From contig NC_069125.1 in the NCBI RefSeq assembly GCF_026914265.1, forward strand, positions 74,959,546 to 75,023,545: a stretch of DNA of 64,000 bases. The letters are read 5' to 3'. Both the position numbers and the translations under genes were made by a program. Shown here one piece after another: positions 48,306 to 59,347 of the stretch (position 1 is its first letter; every line of letters starts with the position of its first letter). This DNA is from Mya arenaria (lineage: Eukaryota; Mollusca; Bivalvia; Myida; Myidae). Under the pieces are notes generated by a model. It made no database searches. It was not told the origin of the DNA and saw only the letters and a program-made list of their open reading frames with translations.

Positions 48306-49966
48306 TGAAGCAGACAGTACGCACAACAGCGCCTCTAACAGTGTGTCTGGTGCATACTCTGGCAGTCCCAGTACAACCACAGGTGTTACAGTAGTTAGTG
48401 AAGCAGACAATACGTACAACAGAGCCTCTAACAGTGTGTCTAGTGCAGACTCTGGCAGCCCCAGTACAACCACCAGTGTTACAGTAGTTAGTGAAGCAGA
48501 CAGTACGTACAACAGAGCCTCTAACAGTGTGTCTAGTGCAGACTCTGGCAGCCCCAGTACAACCACCAGTGTTACAGTAGTTAGTGAAGCAGACAGTACG
48601 TACAACAGAGCCTCTAACAGTGTGTCTAGTGCAGACTCTGGCAGTCCCAGTACAACCACAGGTGTTAAAGTAGTTAGTGAAGCAGACAATACGTACAACA
48701 GAGCCTCTAACAGTGTGTCTAGTGCAGACTCTGGCAGCCCCAGTACAACCACCAGTGTTACAGTAGTTAGTGAAGCAGACAGTACGCACAACATCGCCTC
48801 TAACAGTGTGTCTGGTGCAGACTCTGGCAGCCACAGTACAACCACCAGTGTTACAGTAGTTAGTGAAGCAGACAATACGTACAACAGCGCCTCTAACAGT
48901 GTGTCTGGTGCAGACTCTGGCAGCCACAGTACAACCACCAGTGTTACAGTAGTTAGTGAAGCAGACAATACGTACAACAGCGCCTCTAACAGTGTGTCTG
49001 GTGCAGACTCTGGTAGCCCCAGTACAACCACCAGTGTTACAGTAGTTAGTGAAGCAGACAATACGTACAACAGAGCCTCTAACAGTGTGTCTGGTGCAGA
49101 CTCAGGCAGCCCCAGTACAACCACAGGTGTTAAAGTAGTTAGTGAAGCAGACAATACGTACAATAGCGCCTCTAACAGTGTGTCTAGTGCAGACTCTGGC
49201 AGCTACAGTACAACCACAGGTGTTACAGTAGTTAGTGAAGCAAACAATACCTACAATGGCGCCTCTAACAGTGTGTCTGGTGCAGACACTGGCAGCTACA
49301 GTACAACCACAGGTGTTACAGTAGTTAGTGAAGCAGACAATACGTACAATAGCGCCTCTAACAGTGTGTCTAGTGCAGACTCTGGCAGCTACAGTACAAC
49401 CACAGGTGTTACAGTAGTTAGTGAAGCAAACAATACCTACAATGGCGCCTCTAACAGTGTGTCTGGTGCAGACACTGGCAGTCCCAGTACAACCACCAGT
49501 GTTACAGTAGTTAGTGAAGCAGACAGTACGCACAACAGAGCCTCTAACAGTGTGTCTAGTGCAGACTCAGGCAGCCCCAGTACAACCACAGGTGTTAAAG
49601 TAGTTAGTGAAGCAGACAATACGTACAATAGCGCCTCTAACAGTGTGTCTAGTGCAGACTCTGGCAGCTACAGTACAACCACAGGTGTTACAGTAGTTAG
49701 TGAAGCAAACAATACCTACAATGGCGCCTCTAACAGTGTGTCTGGTGCAGACACTGGCAGCTACAGTACAACCACAGGTGTTACAGTAGTTAGTGAAGCA
49801 GACAATACGCACAACAGAGCCTCTAACAGTGTGTCTAGTGCAGACTCTGGCAGCCCCAGTACAACCACCAGTGTTACAGTAGTTAGTGAAGCAGACAATA
49901 CGCACAACAGCGCCTCTAACAGTGTTTCTGGTGCAGACTCTGGCAGTCCCAGTACAACCACAGGTG

Positions 49967-50176
49967 TTTGGTCACACTCATTTGTCAGTTGTTTTTTCGT
50001 TACCTTTTTCAACATCACTGGCATTCATTGTATTCCACGAACTTGCTTACAATCACATTCAAGGTCAAAGAACAGCCACTTTCAAAAGTGTTTACCTGCT
50101 GCGTTCTTTGTTACAGTAGTTGTTGAAGCGCCTCTAACTGTGTCTGGTGCAGACTCTGGCAGCCCCAGTACAACCA
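49967..50176 (+). repeat. Leader segment of array F, copy 2
   Basis: A second copy of 40891-41100, offset by 9076 bp, placed inside the array. The plus frame of the array reads through it without a stop. Confidence 0.9.
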
Positions 50177-50577
50177 CAGGTGTTACAGTAGTTAGTGAAG
50201 CAGACAATACCTACAATGGCGCCTCTAACAGTAGTTAGTGAAGCAGACAATACGTACAACAGAGCCTCTAACAGTGTGTCTAGTGCAGACTCTGGCAGCC
50301 CCAGTACAACCACCAGTGTTAAAGTAGTTAGTGAAGCAGACAATACGTACATCAGATCTTCTAACAGCGTGTCTAGTGCAGACTCTGGACACCCGAGTCC
50401 AACGACCAGTGTAATAGTAGTTAGTAAAGCAGACAGTACGTACAACAAGCTAGTACAACCACCAGTGTTACAGTAGTTAGTGAAGCAGACAGTACGTACA
50501 ACAGCCTCTAACAGCGTGTCTAGTGCAGACTCTGGCATCCCCAGTACAACCACCAGTGTTACAGTAGTTAGTGAAGA
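50177..50577 (+). repeat. Distal remnant of array F
   Basis: About four to five 93-bp units, partly shortened, with boundary module copy 3 at 50349-50478. The last recognisable unit ends in GTAGTTAGTGAAGAAATAC. Confidence 0.85.
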
Positions 50578-52319
50578 AATACACGCACTACATTCAATCA
50601 TACAGTGGCACTTATCTTCAATACTAATGTTATGGTACAACGAAGACTTGCAGATCGACAGACGATGATCTCTGGTTCGAAACTTAATCAAAAAAAAATG
50701 TAAGGCGTACATATTAGATAACTTTCAATTTCTAAAATCGTTTAAAACAATATATCATTTATATATTTAATAGAAGTATAAATAGTGCTATACAAGTCTG
50801 TGTTTGTCTGTTTCACATTACAGGCCAGCCATTCATGATTTGGGAATATATGTGAATCCCATAATTTATCAAGAGAACAATTTTATAAGAATATGTTTTA
50901 AAAATGTATTTAATAAAAATATTCCTACGTATATTTACATTATAAATATAATAACATAACTTGTAATAAGCATTTGCTAATTTTTGGTACATTGATGATA
51001 CAAGGATTATCCATTCTGAAATACAGGTAGTTCGAGACTATTTGCATGCCAATTGATAACGGTTAACGCATGGTTCACCTAAAACTATACAATAAGTTGT
51101 GTTTGATTTTCACACGCAAACTACTTAAATTTATGTTGAACCCTTTCCAAACCTTCATAATTTTTGTATCCCCAACGTTCACTATCATACAGTTTAGGCT
51201 TGATTATTTTTATGAATATATATTTTGTTGAATATATATACATGTATTTGCAAATCAATCGACAGAGGCTAAATGGTTGCATAAATTTTCCTAAAAGGCA
51301 GTACCTAGCTTTAACAGGATGTATTGATATTTCTATTTATCCTTAATAGATAGACCCACTATTGCTAAATACTATTCCTAGATACTTAACCCTATCAGAT
51401 ATATCCAATGGAAAAAGCTCTTCCATTTGCATCAATCCATGACATAGTGAGCTGATATACGTCCCGCCCATTCAGACGATTTGCTAAGAAAACGAGATAT
51501 TCTGGCTTCTTCTGAAGTTCGTCAAAGGTATAACAGTTTGTGAAAGTTGGGATAGTCAACACTGGCGCTGCGAGCACCGGACTGCCGCGTTTCCAGTGTT
51601 AGTTTTTAGGCTTTTATCGCTGCTGTTCAATTCTCGCTCACTGGAGCATTCGTCCCGCTGGTCGTCTGCATTTTTAAATCATTGGTCTTATCCTCTTTCA
51701 GTGTGGTTCTATTTCAAACTGATAATTTCCAATTTTTTTATTTGGCCCAGTTTTGGCATGTTAAAGTTTTCTGCGAAACCTCACGTGGTTTCTTCGTTCT
51801 AAGAAAATATATTTTATTATACATAATTAGGGCCTACTGTTTTGTAAACAATTTGCTAATAAACACTAAATTGGTCATATAGCTGGTTAAGATGTTTCGT
51901 TTCTTTTGTAGTTTTTATTTGCATTACCAATATGAGATCCAGGATACCGTGCGTAACGCCTGTCTTGTGCTATATTGTGTGTCGTTACCTAATGTTCATC
52001 TTAGAGGACCACTCTCGGGCCTGTGCTTTGCCCAAACCTAGTGATACAGATATGCGTGCCTGACTACGGATTCATGACGGAGTGGCGGAAGCGCGTCATT
52101 GAAGGTTAGTGTAGTCATTAGCGACACCCCGGTCCCCTGGCCCCCCATCGTCGACATACACAGTACTTCAATTCGTTACACTTCATACATAGTGGAGCAT
52201 AGCGCATTAGTGTATTGGAGGTATCCGACGATGCTGTTCCCCATACCTCATTTCAGTTTCGCAAGGCACTATACCGTTTGTTTGTTGTTGTTTTTTTGTT
52301 TTTTTTTGATTTTTTTTGA
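50578..52319. other. Intergenic stretch with one candidate exon
   Basis: Mostly AT-rich with no recognised gene. The minus-strand frame 51395-51595 is listed separately. Confidence 0.45.
51395..51595 (-). other. Candidate coding exon or gene relic, unknown family
   Basis: On minus, the open stretch reads GSPVLAAPVLTIPTFTNCY, then TFDELQKKPEYLVFLANRLN, then GRDVYQLTMSWIDANG before a stop. The composition is protein-like and balanced, unlike the low-complexity frames nearby. There is no ATG at its start; GGCAG at about 51580 could be a splice acceptor. I do not recognise the family and see no partner exon. Confidence 0.2.
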
Positions 52320-55300
52320 AATATTTTTGCTACCGTTTGAAGGCCAAAGCTCAATACTAATGTCTGAATACTACAGCTCCTTGCTACTATCTCAAGGCCA
52401 CAGCTTCTTGCTGACGTCTCCAGGCCACAGCTCATTGCTACTGTCTGAAGGCCACAGCTCGTTGCTTCTGTCTGAAGATCACAAGCCCTAAATGCTTACG
52501 GCCACAGGTCATAGCTTCTGTATGAAGGCCACCGCTCCTTGCTACTGTCTCAATGTCACGTGTCGTTGCTACTGTCTGAAGGTCACACGTCCTTGCTTCT
52601 TTCTGAATGTCACATATCTTTGCACTGTCTGAAGGCCAATAACCCTTGCTATCGTCTCAATCCCACAGCTTATCGCTACTGTTTGTCGGTCACAGGTCCT
52701 TGCTACTTAAGGCACCAGGCCATTTCTATTATCAAACGGCCACTGGTCATTGCAACTGTCTGAAGCCAACAGCTTCTTGCTACTGTCCGATGTGGCATTC
52801 AAACAAAAGCAAGGATATTTGGCATTGAGGCAATAGCAAGGAGCTGTGGCATTGAGAAAATAGCAATAAGCTGCGACCTTTACAAAGAAGAAAGAACATT
52901 TGGCCTTCAGACAGACACACGGAGCTGTGGCCTTGAAACAGAAGCAAGGACGCGTCGCCTTGATAAAGTAGCAATAAGCTGCGATCTTTAAACAGAAGCA
53001 GGGACATGTGGCCTTTAGACAGACGCAAGGAGCCGTGGCCTTCAGACAGACGCAAGAAGCTGTGGCCCTGAAACTCTTGCAAGGAGCTGTGGCGTGCCTT
53101 GCTACTGTCTGAAGGCCACGTATCCTTGCTACTGTCTGAAGGCCACATGTCCTTGCTACTGTCCGAAGGCGAAGTGTCCTTGCTACTGTCTGAAGGCCAC
53201 ATGTCCTTGCTACTGTCCGAAGGCCACATGTCCTTGCTACTGTCTGAATGCCACATGTCCTTGCTACTGTCAGAAGGCCACGTGTCATTGCTACTGTCAG
53301 AAGGCAACGTGTCCTTGCTACTGTCAGAAAGCCACGTGTCCTTGCTACTGTCTGAAGGCCACGTGTCCTTGCTACTGTCTGAAGGCCACGTTTCCTTGAT
53401 ACTGTCTGAAGGCCACGTGTCATTGCTACTGCCAGAAGGTCACGTTTCCTTGCTACTGTCCGAAGGCCACGTGTCCTAACTACTGTCTGAAGGCCACGTG
53501 TCCTTGCTACTGTCTGAAGGCCACGTGTCCTTGCTACTGTCTGAAGGGCACGTGTCCTTGCTACTGTCTGAAGGCCACGTGTCCTTGCTACTGTCTGAAG
53601 GCCACGTGTCCTTGCTACTGTCTGAAGGCCACGTGCCCTTGCTACTGTCTGAAGGCCACGTGTCCTTGATACTGTCTGAAGGCCACGTGTCCTTGATACT
53701 GTCTGAAGGTCACGTGTCCTTGATACTGTCAGAAGGCCACGTGTCCTAACTACTGTCTGAAGGCGAAGTGTCCTTGCTACTGTCTGAAGGCCACGTGTCC
53801 TTGATACTGTCTGAAGGCCACGTGTCCTTGATACTGTCAGAAGGCCACGTGTCCTAACTACTGTCTGAAGGCCACGTGTCCTAACTACTGTCTGAAGGGC
53901 ATGTGTCCTTGCTACTGTCTGAAGGGCATGTGTCCTTGCTACTGTCTGAAGGCCACGTGTCCTTGCTACTGTCTGAAGGGCATGTGCCCTTGCTACTGTC
54001 TGAAGGCCACGTGTCCTTGCTACTGTCTGAAGGGCATGTGCCCTTGCTACTGTCTGAAGGCCACGTGTCCTTGCTACTGTCTGAAGGCCACGTGTCCTTG
54101 CTACTGTCTGAAGGCGAAGTGTCCTTGCTACTGTCTGAAGGCCACGTGTCCTAACTACTGTCTGAAGGCCACGTGTCCTAACTACTGTCTGAAGGCCACG
54201 TGCCCTTGCTGCTGTCTGAAGGCCACGTGTCCTTGCTACTGTCTGAAGGGCATGTGTCCTTGCTACTGTCTGAAGGGCATGTGCCCTTGCTACTGTCTGA
54301 AGGCCACGTGTCCTTACTACTGTCTGAAGGCCACGTGTCCTAACTACTGTCTGAAGGGCATATGTCCTTGCTACTGTCTGAAGGGCATGTGTCCTTGCTA
54401 CTGTCTGAAGGCCACGTGTCCTTGCTACTGTCTGAAGGGCATGTGTCCTTGCTACTGTCTAAAGGCCACGTGTCCTTGCTACTGTCTGAAGGCCACGTGT
54501 CCTTGCTACTGTCTGAAGGGCATGTGTCCTTGCTACTGTCTGAAGGCCACGTGTCCTTGCTACTGTCTGAAGGGCACGTGTCCTTGCTACTGTCTGAAGG
54601 CCACGTGTCCTTGATACTGTCTGAAGGCCACGTGCCCTTGCTACTGTCTGAAGGGCATGTGTCCTTGCTACTGTCTGAAGGCCACGTGTCCAACTACTGT
54701 CTGAAGGGCATGTGTCCTTGCTACTGTCTAAAGGCCACGTGTCCTTGCTACTGTCTGAAGGCCACGTGTCCTTGTTACTGTCTGAAGGCCACGTGTCCTT
54801 GCTACTGTCTGAAGGGCATGTGTCCTTGCTACTGTCTGAAGGCCACGTGTCCAACTACTGTCTGAAGGCCACGTGTCCTTGCTACTGTCTGAAGGGCATG
54901 TGTCCTAACTACTGTCTGAAGGCCACGTGTCCTTGCTACTGTCTGAAGGCCACGTGTCCTTGATACTGTCAGAAGGCCACGTGTCCTAACTACTGTCTGA
55001 ATGCCACGTGTCCTAACTACTGTCTGAAGGGCATGTGTCCTTGCTACTGTCTGAAGGCCACGTGTCCTAACTACTGTCTGAAGGCCACGTGTCCTTGCTA
55101 CTGTCTGAAGGGCATGTGTCCTTGCTACTGTCTGAAGGCCACGTGTCCTTGCTACTGTCTGAATGGCATGTGTCCTTGCTACTGTCTGAAGGCCACGTGT
55201 CCTAACTACTGTCTGAAGGCCACGTGTCCTTGCTACTGTCTGAAGGGCATGTGTCCTAACTACTGTCTGAAGGCCACGTGTCCTTGCTACTGTCTGAAGG

Positions 55301-55472
55301 GCATGTGTCCTTGATACTGTCAGAAGGCCACGTGTCCTTGCTACTGTCTGAAGGGCATGTGCCCTTGATACTGTCAGAAGGCCACGTGTCCTAACTACTG
55401 TCTGGAGGCCACGTGTCCTAACTACTGTCTGGAGGCCACATGTCCTTGCTACTGTCTCAAGGCCACATAACC
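52320..55472. repeat. 27-bp minisatellite array G (over 100 units) with CACGTG in most units
   Basis: The regular part (53095-55472) has 27-bp units TTGCTACTGTCTGAAGGCCA followed by CGTGTCC. Variants have GGGCATGTG or lack GCT (CTAACTACTG). At 52320-52790 the units are older and irregular (AAGGCCACAGCTCCTTGCTA). Between about 52790 and 53095 the units run in the opposite direction (GCAAGGAGCTGTGGCCTT). As 27 is a multiple of three, the frames read LLLSEGHVS or CPCYCLKAT for long stretches; I do not consider them genes. Confidence 0.95.
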
Positions 55473-56493
55473 TGCCGCTTGCTTGCTTTTCTTGATGCTG
55501 GTTTTTAAATATGTACGCACGGCGGCGCCGCCGTTGTGTATTCTTTTCGTATTACTTTAGAATTTGTATTGGTTTTTTATTTGTAAATTTATTCTTGAGT
55601 GTTTTTTCCGTGACCATCACTGATTAGGCCTATAATTTTATAACCAAATGTAACATCGCATGCAGTACTAGTCTATATATTAATCAAGGGTCACAATCTT
55701 TATGATTGTGATTGCAATATCGTCTCATCCCGTCGAGACTTTCCGTCCGGTTTAAAAGAGACAGGGGTGTTTGCGTTCTGCTCGTGGTCACGTACTAATG
55801 GGCTTTTACTGTTCGGAATTGTTTATCAATTAAATCCCGCTTCCGCGAATTTAACACACAGTACATGTTACGAATTTAAGTAAGTTAGATATTTGAAGAA
55901 CCTTTTATAGCGTTTTAATTATTTTTATTATTTTTTTACTCCTATAATATCAATATGCGACTTTTACCAGCTAACAGACTATCTTTATCGAGCAATTGAA
56001 AAAACAACATGCCACAGGTCATTGCCACAGGTCAAGCCGAATGTTACATGTAATAAAGCCCAAATGGACAAGTCAGATAGCAATACCCAACTATGCAAGC
56101 CATGCCTTTTATCCGTTTAGAAAAAACGGTATTGTTATTTTCGTCTTGAACGATTTTAATAGCACTACTAAAACGATTAAAAAATAATCTCTATAACAAT
56201 GTGCAGTCAACATTTGAGGATTAAGTGGTGCAAAAGCTACAAAGCTAACAATGTTACAAGTGTTCTTTCTTTCATGTCTTTTGAATGTAAAGGGCGGTTT
56301 GCGATCGGGCGTCACAGCGCGTACCGGACATCACCAGGAACACTCAAACGGTTCTACGCGACACATATAGAGTTCGGGAGTACGCAGCCAGGGTCTTTTA
56401 ATAGGAACATGGTGTTTCAATTAATGAAAAACAGCACGGGCAGTGAATGACCACCCAAACAGCAAATAAGTGGTGCCCAGGACGTTTCTTCCA
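55473..56493. other. Intergenic stretch between arrays G and H
   Basis: A small remnant similar to array G units (GCCACAGGTCATTGCCACAG) lies near 56011. An 83-codon frame at 56199-56450 resembles no known family. Nothing else recognised. Confidence 0.45.
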
Positions 56494-57045
56494 ATACGTC
56501 ACTTCAGTGAGGTAGAACCAGCCCTCTCAGTGAAGGGTCGCACAACGGCGTGTCAGGCGTTTACAGACCATCCTCACACACGCTATTTCAGTGGGGTAGA
56601 ACCAGTCGTCTCAGTGAAGGGTCGCCAAACGGCGTGTCAGGCGCTCACAGACCATCCGCACATACGTCACTTTAGTGAGGTAGAACCAGCCCTCTCAGTG
56701 AAGGGTCGCACAACGGCGTGTCAGGCGTTCACAGACCATCCGCACATACGTCACTTTAGTGAGGTATAACCAGCCCTCTCAGTGACGGGTCGCACAACGG
56801 CGTGTCAGGCGCTCACAGACCATCCGCACATACGTCACTTTAGTGAGGTAGAAGCAGCCGTCTCAGTGAAGGGTCGCCAAACGGCGTGTCAGGCGCTCAC
56901 AGACCATCCGCACATACGTCACTTCAGTGAGGTAGAAAAAGCCCTCTCAGTGAAGGGTCGCACAACGGCGTGTCAGGCGTTTACAGACCATCCTCACACA
57001 CGCCATTTCAGTGGGGTAGAACCAGTCGCCTCAGTGACGGCTTTC
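56494..57045 (+). repeat. 84-bp tandem array H (about 6.5 units)
   Basis: Units begin CGTCACTTCAGTGAGGTAGA, then CCAGCCCTCTCAGTGAAGGG, then CACAACGGCGTGTCAGGCG and ACAGACCATCC. In the plus frame they read RHFSEVEPALSVKGRTTACQ then AFTDHPHI, a 28-residue repeat. One unit has a stop (GAG GTA TAA at about 56763-56771). Two unit types alternate (GCCCTC...CGCACAACGG and GTCGTC...CGCCAAACGG), so duplication was partly by pairs. The same frame stays open for 84 codons after the array to 57297. No start or family can be supported. Confidence 0.9.
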
Positions 57046-57637
57046 CATGCGTGCAAACAAGGCTTCTTTAGTGATATTTTAAATGCCCAGCTTGAAAAAC
57101 AACAAACTGTGAACGTTCCTTACGATGTTGTTCCAAACCTGAAAACAAAATTTAAAATATACATAATTAAATTATATATATACGATCTTCTGCCTTATTT
57201 AACGTCGTATATAGGGCCTTATAAACGTGTGTTGTACTCATTCGGTATTTGTCAAGACACAATAAGACATAGTTATACGTTCTGGCTGTTAAATTGACCG
57301 ATATTTTTATTTACTTTTATCGCCAAAAATGGTTCGGTTAGGGTTACATCCTTTTCAAAAACAGGTAAGGTAGGTAGGCTTTTTATTTTGATTTTTTTTA
57401 AATATCAGGACTTTATATGAGAACGTTAATGTTATCATTGGAGAATAATGTTATTGGTCTGTTTAAGATTTGAAATACAATACATTATTAAAACACACAC
57501 TCACAATGTGTTTTGTTTTTATCAACTGACTTTAAACACGGTACGGTCGGCATTTTCGGGTAACACTAACCGAATGTATTCTTTAGGCCCACACCACATA
57601 ACTATGTTTATACATGTAATGTTTTTACTTTACCATG
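57046..57637. other. Region between array H and fucosyltransferase 2
   Basis: This holds the likely 3' UTR of the minus-strand fucosyltransferase. TTTATT at 57382-57387 is AATAAA on minus, about 250 bp past the stop. Confidence 0.45.
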
Positions 57638-58795
57638 CTACCAGATATGTAACCGACGTACCCCCGCTTTCTCGCAGACATCGTCTCGAACCCAGGCGTC
57701 AAGATCCCTGTATACCTGCGCCGGTTTGGATTTGTTATGCAGATCCTGGCACAGCTTGCACGCAGAGCACGTGCGTTCTGCCTTAGTGTAGTATTGTCGG
57801 TAATGGAAGTAGCTGTTGTATAGGTTTTCGTCCTGGCTCACTTTCCGAATGTACTGTCCGGCAGTTTGTAAACTATCGAAATCATATATGTTTATATAGG
57901 AATGTGGTATAACAAGATCTTCATATACGTGCTTCCAGTTGACAATGGGTATCTGGTCACGGTCCAGGGCATGCCAATATTTTTCAGTCACATAGTCCTT
58001 GCAGTGATCATTTTCAAATGCAAAATAAAATTTAAATTGTTTCAAGACGGAGTCACACGATGTGTCGTAAGGGTTCACCGGATTTAAACCACACGGGGTA
58101 TTGTAACAGCTTCCGAACTTCTCAATGTTTATATATTTCTCTAATTCGCGTACAATTCTGTACCGCCGACCCGGGTCGCGGCAGTTACTGATCATCGCCG
58201 CAGCCTCACCTGTTTTTTCCAGGAATGTGTTTCTATCCTGTAAAAGCTTGGAAGTCTCCTGCCTCTCCTGATCACCAAGGCGTCGATGCGCGCCGTATGG
58301 CGTATGGATATCGGCATCTACGCGGTACCATCGTGTCCAGTTGAATCGGCCATTGAGTATGGCTAGGTCACCCCAAAGGTGTGGTGGCGGCTCAAGATTC
58401 TCTAACACCCAGACCTGGTGTGGGTCGCGCCACCGCGGGAACTCGACCACAGACCTAGTTCCGATCCGCCACTTCTTCGTCCACACATCAGACAGGTGGA
58501 ATACCACTGCGTCGGCGGACTGGACTTCCGCTTTGTCGGCGGTCACCTCGCACCGACTGTCACATGTTTTCAGGCACGTCCGGGCTGATGTGATATCCGG
58601 GGGTTTCTCAAAGAATGTCGTCCAGTGTAAAATCTTCTTAACTTGTTTTTGTCTAAAATGTTTATTTGGAAACGAAACTATCTTTTCCACACCTGAATAA
58701 TCTTTGGATGATTTCAGATATATAACACTAAGCAACACAACGATTAATATCAATACAAATATTTTTAAACAAATTTTCCTAGTGTATCTTCCCAT
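57638..58795 (-). CDS. Alpha-1,3-fucosyltransferase (GT10), paralog 2
   Basis: A Golgi type II fucosyltransferase of 385 residues, a paralog of the gene at 37182-38381. It has a basic N-terminus (GRYTRKICLK), one hydrophobic anchor at about residues 11-27, a short stem, ENLEPPPHLWGDLAILNG (132-149), FNWTRWYRVDADIHTPYG (151-168), RRYRIVRELEKYINIEKFG (210-228), the donor-site motif FYFAFENDHCKDYVTEKYW (256-274) with DQIPIVNW (280-287), and CSACKLC (343-349) near the C-terminus. It is intronless with no break. No in-frame ATG lies between the start and an upstream in-frame stop about 60-70 bp away, so the start is well supported. It differs from paralog 1 in the stem, the loop after GSCYNTPCG and the C-terminal tail, so the duplication is not recent. 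Acceptor specificity is unknown. Confidence 0.93.
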   Translation of the reverse strand: MGRYTRKICLKIFVLILIVVLLSVIYLKSSKDYSGVEKIVSFPNKHFRQKQVKKILHWTTFFEKPPDITSARTCLKTCDSRCEVTADKAEVQSADAVVFHLSDVWTKKWRIGTRSVVEFPRWRDPHQVWVLENLEPPPHLWGDLAILNGRFNWTRWYRVDADIHTPYGAHRRLGDQERQETSKLLQDRNTFLEKTGEAAAMISNCRDPGRRYRIVRELEKYINIEKFGSCYNTPCGLNPVNPYDTSCDSVLKQFKFYFAFENDHCKDYVTEKYWHALDRDQIPIVNWKHVYEDLVIPHSYINIYDFDSLQTAGQYIRKVSQDENLYNSYFHYRQYYTKAERTCSACKLCQDLHNKSKPAQVYRDLDAWVRDDVCEKAGVRRLHIW

Positions 58796-59312
58796 TATAC
58801 ATAACAGGACATAATCTTCACAAACGGTTTTAACATGTACACGTCCTGTTTAATGACCACACTCGTCTATTGTTGATTTACTTAATATTGACAATCGATT
58901 TAACCTTTAGTGTAATCCATTTTACAGTGAGCGCGGCGTGGCTACGTTGTATTGTGATACAACTCGGAAACATCGACATACATGTATATCGCCGCTCCCC
59001 GTAACTAGTCGGTACAAGACATCGGACGAAGTAGGCCTGAATATCGTGATGTAGTCTGGAGTTCCTTCCCCTTACTCTGTCGTATGGATCATTGCTCTTT
59101 TTAGTAAGAGCTATTCATAGAGCTATTCATATTCTTACATGTAGCTTGGGTAGAGCCTATAACTAGCTCGTGCATTCATGTGGTTCAAAACGTTCTTGCT
59201 TTAATAATTAAGTTTTAATCCCTCAATCAGTTTTGTTAACTAGATGTTTAAAAAGCTTCTGCATTTGATATGAAAATCATCATATTCTGTTGTAAGATTA
59301 TATAAAGCTTTA

Positions 59313-59347
<35 letters not shown>

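Larger units (their letters stand above)
41040..49966 (+). repeat. 93-bp minisatellite array F; plus frame is a Ser/Thr-rich 31-residue repeat
   Basis: About 96 units of 93 bp, each containing ACAGTAGTTAGTGAAGCAGA and GACTCTGGCAGCCCCAGTAC. In the plus frame a unit reads VTVVSEADNTYNRASNSVS then GADSGSPSTTTG. About 39% of residues are Ser or Thr, as in mucin-like stalks. This frame is open at 41064-44087 (1007 codons, the first codon of the frame being GTG), and after a single K-to-stop change continues at 44133-46508. Later stretches are broken by 4-bp gains (GTCT at about 46461 and 47731) and by shortened units. Antisense frames are also open for hundreds of codons because the unit lacks stops there, so openness alone does not prove coding. 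Variable positions include T/K, N/S, D/N, Y/H, G/S and P/H/Y changes, mostly at first and second codon positions, which does not look like purifying selection. No signal peptide, ATG or terminal domain is visible. This is either a pure minisatellite or a repeat exon of a secreted or surface protein whose other exons are not seen. Confidence 0.9.

Noticed and set aside
52707-55314. Cys-rich (CPCYCLKAT) and LLLSEGHVS repeat proteins
   Set aside because: These are shifted readings of one 27-bp minisatellite unit; no start, signal peptide or splice structure.
52320-55472. CRISPR-like array
   Set aside because: Units are directly adjacent with no variable spacers, and the window is clearly eukaryotic.
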